Below are positions 44,001 through 51,855 of a stretch of DNA of 64,000 nt, piece after piece; the stretch's first letter is position 1; every line of letters begins with the position of its first letter. The position numbers and the translations under genes are program-made. The notes under the pieces are model-generated. The model saw nothing but the letters and a program-made list of their open reading frames with translations, did not search any database and was not told the DNA's origin. This DNA is from Raineya sp. (GTDB lineage: Bacteria; Bacteroidota; Bacteroidia; Cytophagales; Thermonemataceae). The stretch lies in assembly GCA_025454915.1 (NCBI GenBank), contig JALONN010000001.1:434001-498000 (forward strand), written 5' to 3'.

Positions 44001-44418
44001 AAATGTTGTTTTAAAACGCCTTATAATAGTTGTATTCTATAACTGTTTTGTGGTAGGACTCTTTTTGTATATCATTTTTGGCTTAGGAGAATCAAAGCTT
44101 TGGCTTATTGCCATGGTTGCATGTATCAGGTTATTTGAGAATTACAGTTCAGAAAGTGAGTATGAACTTCAGATTAAGAAAATTTTACATAGAGAAAAAT
44201 ACTCTTTAATCGAAAAGATATTTCAGTTCAAAATAGACATAGCCAACGCAAAAGATACTGATAAACAAAATGAATTGAAATTACAGAAAGCTTTGTGTGA
44301 AGCTGCTTATGATAAAATAAAAGATATTGATAATCAACTTTTATTTCCTGGTTCAGACAAAAAAGAGCCTACCAATTTAGCTGATTATACTATTACCATT
44401 TCAAAAATAAAAAAATGA
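43993..44418 (+). CDS. Two-span membrane protein with coiled tail
   Basis: The product is 141 residues from the ATG giving MNRNVVLKRLIIVVFY. Membrane helices at about 8-30 and 34-50; the remainder is helical and charged. It overlaps the methyltransferase start (ATGA). Role unknown. Confidence 0.65.
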   Translation: MNRNVVLKRLIIVVFYNCFVVGLFLYIIFGLGESKLWLIAMVACIRLFENYSSESEYELQIKKILHREKYSLIEKIFQFKIDIANAKDTDKQNELKLQKALCEAAYDKIKDIDNQLLFPGSDKKEPTNLADYTITISKIKK

Positions 44419-45436
44419 AAAGTAAACCCATTAATGTTCTTTCTCTTTTTGATGGTATTAGTGCTGGACAAGTTGCTTTACAAAAAGCAGGTATTAAAGT
44501 AAATAAATACTATGCTAGTGAAATAGACAAATTCGCTATTCAAATTACGCAAAAAAACTTCCCTAATACTATTCAAATTGGAAATGTAGAGCATGTTACC
44601 CGTGAAAGTATTACAGAATCAATAGATTTAATTATTGGAGGCTCTCCATGTCAAGGCTTCTCTTTGGCTGGTAAAAGGCTTGCTTTTGATGATCCGAGAA
44701 GTAAACTATTTTTTGAGTTTGTTCGCATTGTGAATGAGTTTAAGCCTAAATTTTGGCTTTTGGAAAATGTGATGATGGCTAAAGAACATCAAAATATCAT
44801 TACTCAGTATTTAGGTATTGAGCCCGTTGTTATTAATTCCTCATTGGTTTCTGCCCAAAATAGAAAAAGATTGTATTGGACGAATATAAAAATCATCCAA
44901 TCAGATTTATTTGGCAATATGCGTGTGAACATTCCCCAACCTCAAGATAGAAACATATTCTTAAAGGATATTTTAGAAGCCAATACCAATGTTGATGAAA
45001 AGTATTTTTTGACTGATAAAATGATTTCTTGGCTTCTAAAACATGCTAAAAAGAGAAATAGGCGTGTAGATATTAAAAATATAGATGAGTCAGAAAAAGC
45101 CAAATGTTTGACATGTGCTATATCCAAATTAAATCTAAGTAATGATTATGTTGTTTTTAGTACCCAACCAAGAACAGGTAACCCAAAAAAAGGAGGCACA
45201 GGATTACTGAGTAGAAATGATGGAAAAACTTATTGTTTAGATACAGGTAATTCAAATGCTATTCAATTAGGGGGGGGGGAAGACTCAGAAGATTAACACC
45301 CTTGGAGTGTGAGAGGCTTCAAACTTTACCCGATAATTATACTGCTGGAGTATCTGACAGCCAAAGGTATGATAAACTTGGTAACTCCTGGACCGCTGAT
45401 GTGGTCGCTTATTTATTTTCTTACTTAAAATTTTAG
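44415..45436 (+). CDS. DNA (cytosine-5) methyltransferase, C-terminal part out of frame across G10
   Basis: Motif I LSLFDGISAGQ, motif IV with catalytic Cys GGSPCQGFSLAGK, motif VI LLENVMM and motif VIII SAQNRKRLYWTN all lie in the first 293 codons. The frame then passes through ten Gs (45270-45279) and stops at 45294-45296. In the frame one G longer, motif IX/X material follows: RRLTPLECERLQTLPDNYTAG and GNSWTADVVAYLFSYL, ending at a TAG at 45434-45436, four bases before the next gene. The full enzyme would be about 340 residues. As read, the gene is off; one extra G or two fewer would restore it. Confidence 0.9.
45270..45279 (+). repeat. Homopolymer G10 in the methyltransferase gene
   Basis: Ten consecutive G in an AT-rich gene, exactly where the reading frame is lost. 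Such tracts change length by slippage and act as on/off switches in phase-variable methyltransferases. It could also be a sequencing or assembly error. Confidence 0.9.
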
Positions 45437-45440
45437 TCTT

Positions 45441-45833
45441 ATGAAATTCACAATCAAAATAAAAGAACTGAAAGAGTATTTGGAAACATTGAAAGCTGAT
45501 GATTTCCAAGCTGGTGATGGAGTAAGTTTCTCTAATCCAAACGGAATAATAAAAGAAGGATTTTCTATAAGTGATATTGAAAAAGGATTTTATAAAAACA
45601 AAAATATTCCTTCAGATCAAATTATCAATTATGGTGATTCCTTTTTAGTGGATGCCTTAGGAAATGATTTAAGTATTCTGATTAAATCAAGAAGAAAATA
45701 TAAGCTTCCTGATGGTAGAGTAGTACATGCTAAATATTACGGAACAGTAATAAAAGACTGTAGAAAACTTTACGGAACGCCTTTAAATGGCTATTGGATA
45801 ATACCACCTCAATTTATTGAAAAAACTAAATAA
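45441..45833 (+). CDS. Hypothetical protein
   Basis: The product is 130 residues, MKFTIKIKELKEYLETLKAD start, soluble. No family recognised. It starts four bases after the out-of-frame methyltransferase stop. Confidence 0.6.
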   Translation: MKFTIKIKELKEYLETLKADDFQAGDGVSFSNPNGIIKEGFSISDIEKGFYKNKNIPSDQIINYGDSFLVDALGNDLSILIKSRRKYKLPDGRVVHAKYYGTVIKDCRKLYGTPLNGYWIIPPQFIEKTK

Positions 45834-45841
45834 CTAATTCT

Positions 45842-46267
45842 ATGAAAAACATAAAGCCATCAACTTGTATAGGATGCGAATTTCTGAAATCAAAGGGCGT
45901 TGTTTATGGTCATAAAGAAAATCAATACGATTTTTTATGTACTAAAAGTAATAAATCTATTGCCAAATATGCCAAAATGAATGAATTGAAAAGTGTTCCT
46001 TCCTGGTGTGAAAAAACTATTGATTTACATGAATCAATTTCCTGGAGAGGCAAATATTATCAGTTTGAAAGTGTAATTGATTTATCCAAGGGCGTGAATT
46101 TTCGCCCTTTGGATGATGAAAAGAAAGAAGAAATACTTAAAAACCCTCATTTCCTTTCTTACGATACAGCGAATTTTATTGTGTGGTGGGTAGTCAATCA
46201 CAAACCCAAAATACCACATTTTAGAGGCATGAACAATGTTAATTTTTGCAGTCTTCAAGATATTTAA
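45842..46267 (+). CDS. Cysteine-containing hypothetical protein
   Basis: The product is 141 residues. Four cysteines in the first third (TCIGCEF, LCTKS, WCEKT) are spaced as a possible zinc or iron-sulfur site. Next to a radical SAM gene (3 bases), so an iron-sulfur-related role is possible. No family recognised. Confidence 0.6.
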   Translation: MKNIKPSTCIGCEFLKSKGVVYGHKENQYDFLCTKSNKSIAKYAKMNELKSVPSWCEKTIDLHESISWRGKYYQFESVIDLSKGVNFRPLDDEKKEEILKNPHFLSYDTANFIVWWVVNHKPKIPHFRGMNNVNFCSLQDI

Positions 46268-46270
46268 AAT

Positions 46271-47242
46271 ATGGCTAAAATAGGTTTATATCAAGTAGAT
46301 GGAACAAAATACCAGGGTATTCCTTTTCCAAATTTGGCATTAATGCAAATAAGCTCTTATCATAAAAATAAAGGTGATACTGTAGAATGGTATAAAGGAT
46401 TAATGTTTGCCCATGAGTACGAAAAAATATACGCTAGTAAAATTTTCAGTTTTTCGCCTATGCCTGAAATACCTGAAAATATGATTATCGGAGGCACTGG
46501 AATTGATTTTACAAATGTATTGCCTGCTGAAATTGAGCAACAGCCAATAGACTGGGAAATATACCCTAATACCCCATTTCACTATGGATTTTCAATGAAA
46601 GGTTGTAGGTATAAATGTACTTTTTGTTGTGTTCCTAAAAAAGAGGGCAATCCAAGAGCTTATAATACCATTGATAGAATTTTAACTAACCCATCAGGAG
46701 GAAAAAACTTGATGCTTCTGGATAACGATTTTTTTGGAAATAGTGAAAAAAAAAACTCAGAAAACAATTGGAGGGTAAATATTGAAAGAATTATTGAACT
46801 CGATTTAAAGGTTTGCTTTGTGCAAGGGCTCAATATTAGAAATATTACAAGCGAACAAGCTACATATCTGACAAAATGCAATTATAGAAACTCGAAATTT
46901 AATAAGAAGTATGTAACGTTCGCTTGGGACAGGTGGATAGATGGCAAAGCAATTAGAAATGGTATAGAAAGAGTAATAAATGCAGGAATACCTGGTGAAA
47001 ATATGCAATTCTTCATTCTCATAGGCTATGATACTACTCCCGAACAAGATTTAGAAAGAGTAGAAACGCTTAAAAGTATGGGGTGCAAACCTTTTGTAAT
47101 GCCTTATAATAGAGAAAATAGATACCAAAAGGATTTTGCAAGATGGGTAAATAATCGAATTGTATTTAACTCATGCTCTTGGCAAGAATACAATAAAATG
47201 CCTAAAAAAGTAAATGTCAATCAAATGGTTTTGGAATTATGA
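46271..47242 (+). CDS. Phage-encoded radical SAM protein
   Basis: The product is 323 residues. The [4Fe-4S] motif is SMKGCRYKCTFCCVPKK (CxxxCxxC, about 112-128). The opening MAKIGLYQVDGTKYQGIPFP, a B12-binding-like strand, is followed by FPNLALMQISSYHKNKGDTV. It resembles radical SAM proteins recurring in Bacteroidota phages, whose substrate is not known to me. All three cluster cysteines are present, so it should be catalytically active. Its stop overlaps the next ATG. Confidence 0.88.
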   Translation: MAKIGLYQVDGTKYQGIPFPNLALMQISSYHKNKGDTVEWYKGLMFAHEYEKIYASKIFSFSPMPEIPENMIIGGTGIDFTNVLPAEIEQQPIDWEIYPNTPFHYGFSMKGCRYKCTFCCVPKKEGNPRAYNTIDRILTNPSGGKNLMLLDNDFFGNSEKKNSENNWRVNIERIIELDLKVCFVQGLNIRNITSEQATYLTKCNYRNSKFNKKYVTFAWDRWIDGKAIRNGIERVINAGIPGENMQFFILIGYDTTPEQDLERVETLKSMGCKPFVMPYNRENRYQKDFARWVNNRIVFNSCSWQEYNKMPKKVNVNQMVLEL

Positions 47243-47394
47243 AAATAGATGTTTCAAAAAAAGAATTAGAGTCTATTGTGGAGGCTAAAGAAATACTAAA
47301 AGCCATTTCGGGGGGTGGAGATTCCGATAAACATTTTAATAGAATTGTAAAAATTATTGATAAGATGTTAGAAAAGAACAAATTAAAAAAATAA
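47239..47394 (+). CDS. Small hypothetical protein (51 residues)
   Basis: MKIDVSKKELESIVEAKEIL..., helical, two helices separated by ISGGGDSDKHF. Overlaps the radical SAM stop (ATGA) and ends four bases before the next gene, supporting it as a real gene. Confidence 0.6.
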   Translation: MKIDVSKKELESIVEAKEILKAISGGGDSDKHFNRIVKIIDKMLEKNKLKK

Positions 47395-47398
47395 GCTT

Positions 47399-47827
47399 AT
47401 GGATGCTGAAAAACTAAAAAAAGCCAATAGTATAAAGTATTTTCCTCTCGATGGAGAAAACTCAAAAATAAGAATAGAATATTATTATTCTAAAGATGGA
47501 AAAGAAGAGTTTTTGGATAGTGTTATATCATACTCAACGGAAACTAAATCTATTTGTAGTATAGATATTCAAATTGATGGTGATTCTGTGTTAAAAAATG
47601 AACTATTTGCTCGGTTTTATACAACAAAAGAACATGCCACGCTAGATTTGAAATCTACAGATTGGTTATTTATATCTCCCGAATTACCAATAGAGAAAAT
47701 AAATAGCATTTTCCATAATGAAAAATTATTACTTGATTTAGCTTTTCCAAAAATCAAATCTTTTTTATCAGAGTGTTTGGCTCCTGATTATAAGTATATC
47801 CGCATTTTTAAATTAAAATCTGTATAA
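47399..47827 (+). CDS. Hypothetical protein
   Basis: The product is 142 residues, soluble, mixed alpha/beta. No family recognised. Four bases from each neighbour. Confidence 0.6.
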   Translation: MDAEKLKKANSIKYFPLDGENSKIRIEYYYSKDGKEEFLDSVISYSTETKSICSIDIQIDGDSVLKNELFARFYTTKEHATLDLKSTDWLFISPELPIEKINSIFHNEKLLLDLAFPKIKSFLSECLAPDYKYIRIFKLKSV

Positions 47828-47831
47828 AATT

Positions 47832-48257
47832 ATGGAAACAATAAATAAACCCTCTGAAAATTCTGTAACAGTTACAGAAAAAGAGCTAGATATTATAGCT
47901 CATTCCCTTGGTATAAACATTTACCATGCTAGGAAATCTAAGCTAAAAAGGGATAAAAAGCTACCCAAAGCAAATTCTTTCTACAGAAACTATTTTGCAG
48001 CTTCCAAAAATCCTGAAAATTCAGATGTAAAAATCATATTAGGATTGTGTGAAAAAGGGCTGATGAAGCTTTATAAGGATGATGGAGTAAATAATATCTA
48101 TTACGTAACTGATGAAGGCAAAGAAGTATTAAAAGCTGAGTTTGATAAAATTTTAAAGGAATATCAAGATAATAAAAGAATTATTGTGGCTGTTGGTCGT
48201 AAAGGTGTGGGAAAAACTTATCACCCTAATTTCTTTAATCAAAATGAAAACTTTTAA
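47832..48257 (+). CDS. DNA-binding-like protein ending in a Walker A-like motif
   Basis: The product is 141 residues. The first 115 look like a small winged helix (VTEKELDIIAHSLGINIYHA; LCEKGLMKLYKDD ... YYVTDEGKEVLKAEF). Near the end is IIVAVGRKGVGKTYH, a clear Walker A pattern followed only by 9 more residues. There is no Walker B, so it cannot be an ATPase. The packaging ATPase at 58.5 kb has the similar TGKKGVGKTW; the tail might be a fossil of an ATPase gene or coincidence. Confidence 0.6.
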   Translation: METINKPSENSVTVTEKELDIIAHSLGINIYHARKSKLKRDKKLPKANSFYRNYFAASKNPENSDVKIILGLCEKGLMKLYKDDGVNNIYYVTDEGKEVLKAEFDKILKEYQDNKRIIVAVGRKGVGKTYHPNFFNQNENF

Positions 48258-48269
48258 AAGCTAAAAAAC

Positions 48270-49025
48270 ATGTTAAAAACATATTTTAAAGAATCAAGAT
48301 CTAAAAGACAAATGATAGATCAGTTTTGTAAATTTTTTGATAGAAATTATGCTAAAATTAGGCTTCATCCCGATTTTACTTTTAATTTTGGAGCAGATTT
48401 AGTTTTTATTATAGACAAAACGTATTCTACGGATAAAATAAATAAAATAGCTGAAAAATATAAAGAATATCCGTACAAGGTGTATGGTGTTTTAACCTAC
48501 GAAGCACCAAATGAGGCTCTTCATGATTGGATTTCCTTCCAAAATTTAATTTTATTAAATATTGCCGACAATTACGAAAAAGTAGAAAGGATAATATTTT
48601 CTGTAGATAATCATAAAATAGAAATTATTGAATATGATTTAGGAAACTTTGTAGATTTATTTAAACTACTCTCAGAATATTCTAAGGAATATTTATGCAC
48701 TCTATTGTATTTAATAAAAAAAGGACAAGTTTCAATGGTATATACAGAGAATGGAAAAATTATTATAGATAACCAATCGACTTATGGAAAAGTATATGAT
48801 TCTTTGTCGAAAAAGGTATGTTATGCTTTAGTAGCCAAAAATAGCCAAAAAATACCTTTCCCTTATTTCAAATTATTTATTGAGGCTTTTATGGAAGAAG
48901 AAATGAGGGATTTTGGTTCTATCAATATACATAAAGTAATATGTTTTTTAATAGAATCAATAATAAATAAAGACTATTCTAATTTTCGTCATACTCCAAA
49001 GCTGATAAATTATGAAAACCTTTGA
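48270..49025 (+). CDS. Hypothetical protein
   Basis: The product is 251 residues, soluble, rich in aromatic and basic residues. Start MLKTYFKESRSKRQMIDQF. No family recognised; its stop is inside the start of the next gene. Confidence 0.6.
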   Translation: MLKTYFKESRSKRQMIDQFCKFFDRNYAKIRLHPDFTFNFGADLVFIIDKTYSTDKINKIAEKYKEYPYKVYGVLTYEAPNEALHDWISFQNLILLNIADNYEKVERIIFSVDNHKIEIIEYDLGNFVDLFKLLSEYSKEYLCTLLYLIKKGQVSMVYTENGKIIIDNQSTYGKVYDSLSKKVCYALVAKNSQKIPFPYFKLFIEAFMEEEMRDFGSINIHKVICFLIESIINKDYSNFRHTPKLINYENL

Positions 49026-49392
49026 AGCTAAAAGAGCCTTTGAACTGCTTATAAATCCTGATGAATCTAATGTACTTTTAGGCAAAGTATTGTGTGAAGG
49101 AGCAAAAAGGAAAGATATTATACTGAGGGCTTATAAGCATGTGAGGAAATGGTACAAAAAACAGTATAAAAAGTATAAAAAACCTTTTTATTTCTATTTC
49201 AATCCTATTGTTTTTGGCTACTATTCTAACTTTTGCAAGGTAATCCTGGATTATGAATTATCAGAAGAAGAGTTGGAAACAAATAAATTCAATACAGAAT
49301 TTGACTATGTTTTCAAAATGTATTTTACCATTCCTCAAAAAAGATTCCGTAAAAGAATTTTTGAACTATCAGAATCCATAAAAGTTCACTAA
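49012..49392 (+). CDS. Basic hypothetical protein
   Basis: The product is 126 residues, very basic middle (RKWYKKQYKKYKKPFYFYF), 14-base overlap with the upstream gene. Possibly nucleic-acid-binding. No family recognised. Confidence 0.6.
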   Translation: MKTFEAKRAFELLINPDESNVLLGKVLCEGAKRKDIILRAYKHVRKWYKKQYKKYKKPFYFYFNPIVFGYYSNFCKVILDYELSEEELETNKFNTEFDYVFKMYFTIPQKRFRKRIFELSESIKVH

Positions 49393-49522
49393 ACTCAATA
49401 GTAGAGTATAAAAAAATAAACTAATAAAATGAACCACTTTTTTATACTCTACTTATCTAAAGAATCATTCAAAAAAATATCAAAACAAAAGTTTAATTAA
49501 ACGCACATTAAAATATACCGTT
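49393..49522. other. Intergenic gap
   Basis: 130 AT-rich bases. I see no terminator and no motif that matches other promoters in the element. Confidence 0.4.
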
Positions 49523-49927
49523 ATGAGATCAGGAGAAGTAAAAAAACTTTTAACAAAATTCAATCTTTCATTTGAAGACTTTGAAAAAAAGCACCTTCCA
49601 TATTGTGAAAGTAAAATAGATGCTTTTTATAAGGAATCAGAAGTTCATAAATATGTAGTTGATGAACTCTTACTTCTTAAAGAAGCTGATTTGACTAAGT
49701 CTAAATACTTCTTTATTTCTTATTCTCATATACCATATCAATTAAAAGGTGTTCCAAATGTAAATAGAATAGTATGCTTTAAATCTATAACCATACAAAC
49801 AGAGGGTTTTATTAATCTAAAACAAGTATATAATATAATACAGAATGACTACCATCACCAAGATGTAACAATTATAAATATTTTAGAAATTTCCAAAGAT
49901 GATTATTTCCAAATGATAAAATCTTAA
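49523..49927 (+). CDS. Hypothetical protein
   Basis: The product is 134 residues, soluble, starting MRSGEVKKLLTKFNLSFEDF. No family recognised. Four bases before the next gene. Confidence 0.6.
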   Translation: MRSGEVKKLLTKFNLSFEDFEKKHLPYCESKIDAFYKESEVHKYVVDELLLLKEADLTKSKYFFISYSHIPYQLKGVPNVNRIVCFKSITIQTEGFINLKQVYNIIQNDYHHQDVTIINILEISKDDYFQMIKS

Positions 49928-49931
49928 AACT

Positions 49932-50153
49932 ATGTTCAGATACCAATTAGAAATGATTAAGAAAATAGGGCAATTGCAATTTGAGAATTTGCAGCAACTT
50001 ACAAAAGCTGATGATGAACTAACCAGAGAAATAGGGTTATTAATGTATAAAAATGAAAAAGAGCCTATAATCAAACAAATAAGAGAAGAACGTAGAGAAA
50101 ACAGATTTCAAAAAAAACAAAAAAGGTTTTATGAAAATCATCAGCAACTATAA
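49932..50153 (+). CDS. Small charged coiled-coil protein
   Basis: The product is 73 residues, helical and highly charged (REERRENRFQKKQKRFYEN). 23-base overlap with the next gene. No family recognised. Confidence 0.55.
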   Translation: MFRYQLEMIKKIGQLQFENLQQLTKADDELTREIGLLMYKNEKEPIIKQIREERRENRFQKKQKRFYENHQQL

Positions 50154-50703
50154 AGATTATTACGACTACCTTCAGGGCGTTTGGGGAGTAGATGAAAAGA
50201 TTGTTTATAAAAGAGAGCCTATTTATAATGATTATCCTAAAGGCTTGTATTCATTCCATATTGTAGGAAAGTGGTACATGGGTTATTTTGATGGGCAAAA
50301 ATGGATTTATGATTTTGAAGAGCTTTATGAATTTAATAGAGGAAAAAGATTAGTTGCTCAGGGTGATGATACTCTTCATAATTATCTTTTCAATTTTAGT
50401 CCTTTTGGCTTTAAAAATGAATTGATTACAGATTTTCCCAAATCTGATAAGAATGAAAAGTATAAAATGCCTGTATTGTTATACAAATATGATTGTTTAA
50501 GCGTATTCTCTAGCCATACAACAAGCTCAAGATATCCATTACTCCAAAATACATTTATTCCTAAAATCTTGCCTCCTGAGCAAATTTTTATCCAAATAAG
50601 CAATTTTATTGCTCCAAAGGATTTAGATATACAAAATAGCCCTACAGATTTGAATAGGTTTGAAGGAAAAGGTTTTGATAAGAAAACAAGTTTTAGGAAA
50701 TAA
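50131..50703 (+). CDS. Hypothetical protein
   Basis: The product is 190 residues, aromatic-rich beta-like sequence (FHIVGKWYMGYFDGQKWIYDF). No family recognised. Last gene of this rightward run, followed by tandem hairpins. Confidence 0.6.
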   Translation: MKIISNYKDYYDYLQGVWGVDEKIVYKREPIYNDYPKGLYSFHIVGKWYMGYFDGQKWIYDFEELYEFNRGKRLVAQGDDTLHNYLFNFSPFGFKNELITDFPKSDKNEKYKMPVLLYKYDCLSVFSSHTTSSRYPLLQNTFIPKILPPEQIFIQISNFIAPKDLDIQNSPTDLNRFEGKGFDKKTSFRK

Positions 50704-50710
50704 TTAAAAG

Positions 50711-50780
50711 TTTGGATATAGAAACTTATATCCAACAAAAACAGTCTAAAGTTGGATATAGAAATTTATATCCAACTTTT
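50711..50780. terminator. Two near-identical tandem terminator hairpins
   Basis: TTGGATATA-N6-TATATCCAA (50712-50735) and AAAGTTGGATATA-N6-TATATCCAACTTT (50748-50779) lie between convergent genes; the stop codon of the minus-strand gene is inside the second. The two copies look like a duplication. Both strands end in T-rich sequence. Confidence 0.8.
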
Positions 50781-51632
50781 GTTGCTTTTCTTGGTTATCG
50801 GAACACATGGATTTTTCCTATCAAAATTACAATGCATGCTAAAATCAAAAGAATACCCATAAGGTAATATTTTTGAGGTAGAACCTTTTTTCATAATAGC
50901 CCTACCAAGTTCAAAAAGAGAATAGAATTTTATAATTTCTACAACTTTCCAATCCGAATTTGCAAATGCCATCATAGAAAAACCATACCGATCATTTGCA
51001 TCTAAGCTACAAATAAAACGACAAGATTTTTCTGAATCTTTATCTACAACAAACTTTTCCAAATTTTTAAATGGAAGGAATGAAGCGTATGAAAAATCGC
51101 TATCTTCCCACCTTAGTTCGCAATTATTTATCATCAATTCATTTCGTTCTCGATTTTGAATATTAAACAAACGCTCATTACTTAAATTTATAGCCATTTC
51201 TTCCAATGCTAAATGTTCTTTTTGTGTAAGCAACCTAAAGCAACTTATTTTATCTATAATACTTTCAAAAAAAGGCTTTAAATTGTCTATTTTATTAGTT
51301 TTAAATGTTAGTTTTTCTGAATTTTCTGAATTTGATTGTAGAATTATAATTTCTAATGTATTCCCGTCTAAATTTATATCCAGGTAATCGCTATCAAATT
51401 TTGTTATCAGGAAATAATATGCTTGTAGGTAGCATTCTATTTGTATTTCCATAGAAAAACTTTTTGATAATTCAAATGCTAAATGCTTATTTTCTGAATC
51501 CTCAGATAAAGCAAATTCTATTAATCGTATTTCACTTTCATTTTTTTCTTTAAAATAGAAATTACCTATTCTAGGTAAGAAGAAATTTTTATCAAATTTC
51601 TGTAAACCGATATTTTGAAAATCTACTTCCAT
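50766..51632 (-). CDS. Hypothetical protein, only leftward gene of the late half besides the RHH gene
   Basis: The product is 288 residues, soluble, acidic and aromatic. No family recognised. It is divergent from the ParB/DUF3560 gene; a perfect 14-bp inverted repeat lies in front of it. An orientation against the rest of the element suggests a regulator, moron or host-interaction gene. Confidence 0.65.
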   Translation of the reverse strand: MEVDFQNIGLQKFDKNFFLPRIGNFYFKEKNESEIRLIEFALSEDSENKHLAFELSKSFSMEIQIECYLQAYYFLITKFDSDYLDINLDGNTLEIIILQSNSENSEKLTFKTNKIDNLKPFFESIIDKISCFRLLTQKEHLALEEMAINLSNERLFNIQNRERNELMINNCELRWEDSDFSYASFLPFKNLEKFVVDKDSEKSCRFICSLDANDRYGFSMMAFANSDWKVVEIIKFYSLFELGRAIMKKGSTSKILPYGYSFDFSMHCNFDRKNPCVPITKKSNKSWI

Positions 51633-51665
51633 ACAATTTTTTTATTCAGATACACTATTTCAATA

Positions 51666-51717
51666 CTTTGTAAATACACTAAAGCAGTATTTTTATTTCA
51701 CATGTGTATTTACAAAG
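51666..51717. promoter_or_regulatory. Perfect 14-bp inverted repeat between divergent genes
   Basis: CTTTGTAAATACAC (51666-51679) and GTGTATTTACAAAG (51704-51717), 24 bases apart. It lies ahead of the leftward gene and upstream of the late-type promoter motif. Probable operator. Confidence 0.7.
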
Positions 51718-51781
51718 ATAGCCATTAATGAAAAAATAAAAAACTGATATTTAAGTTTTTAAGTGTAAGGAAGTAACAAGT

Positions 51782-51804
51782 GTAAGGTTTTGAAGCTTGT
51801 TAGG
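51782..51804 (+). promoter_or_regulatory. Candidate element promoter, copy 1 (GTAAGG-N9-TTGTTAG)
   Basis: GTAAGG (start 51782) and TTGTTAGG (start 51797) are 15 bases apart start to start, ahead of the gene at 51856. The same pair with identical spacing occurs at 59375-59396 before the capsid region. Confidence 0.55.
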
Positions 51805-51855
51805 TTCTTGGCTCCCTTCAATACTTTTAAGTAATTGCTATAAAATATTAAGAGT

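Noticed and set aside
47240..47394. Internal frame in the radical SAM gene
   Set aside because: The overlapping ATGA start and a clean stop followed by the next gene support a real separate 51-residue gene, so it was kept as its own gene rather than treated as part of radical SAM.
47832..48257. Second packaging ATPase
   Set aside because: Only a Walker A-like motif at the very end is present and no Walker B or later part of the fold exists.
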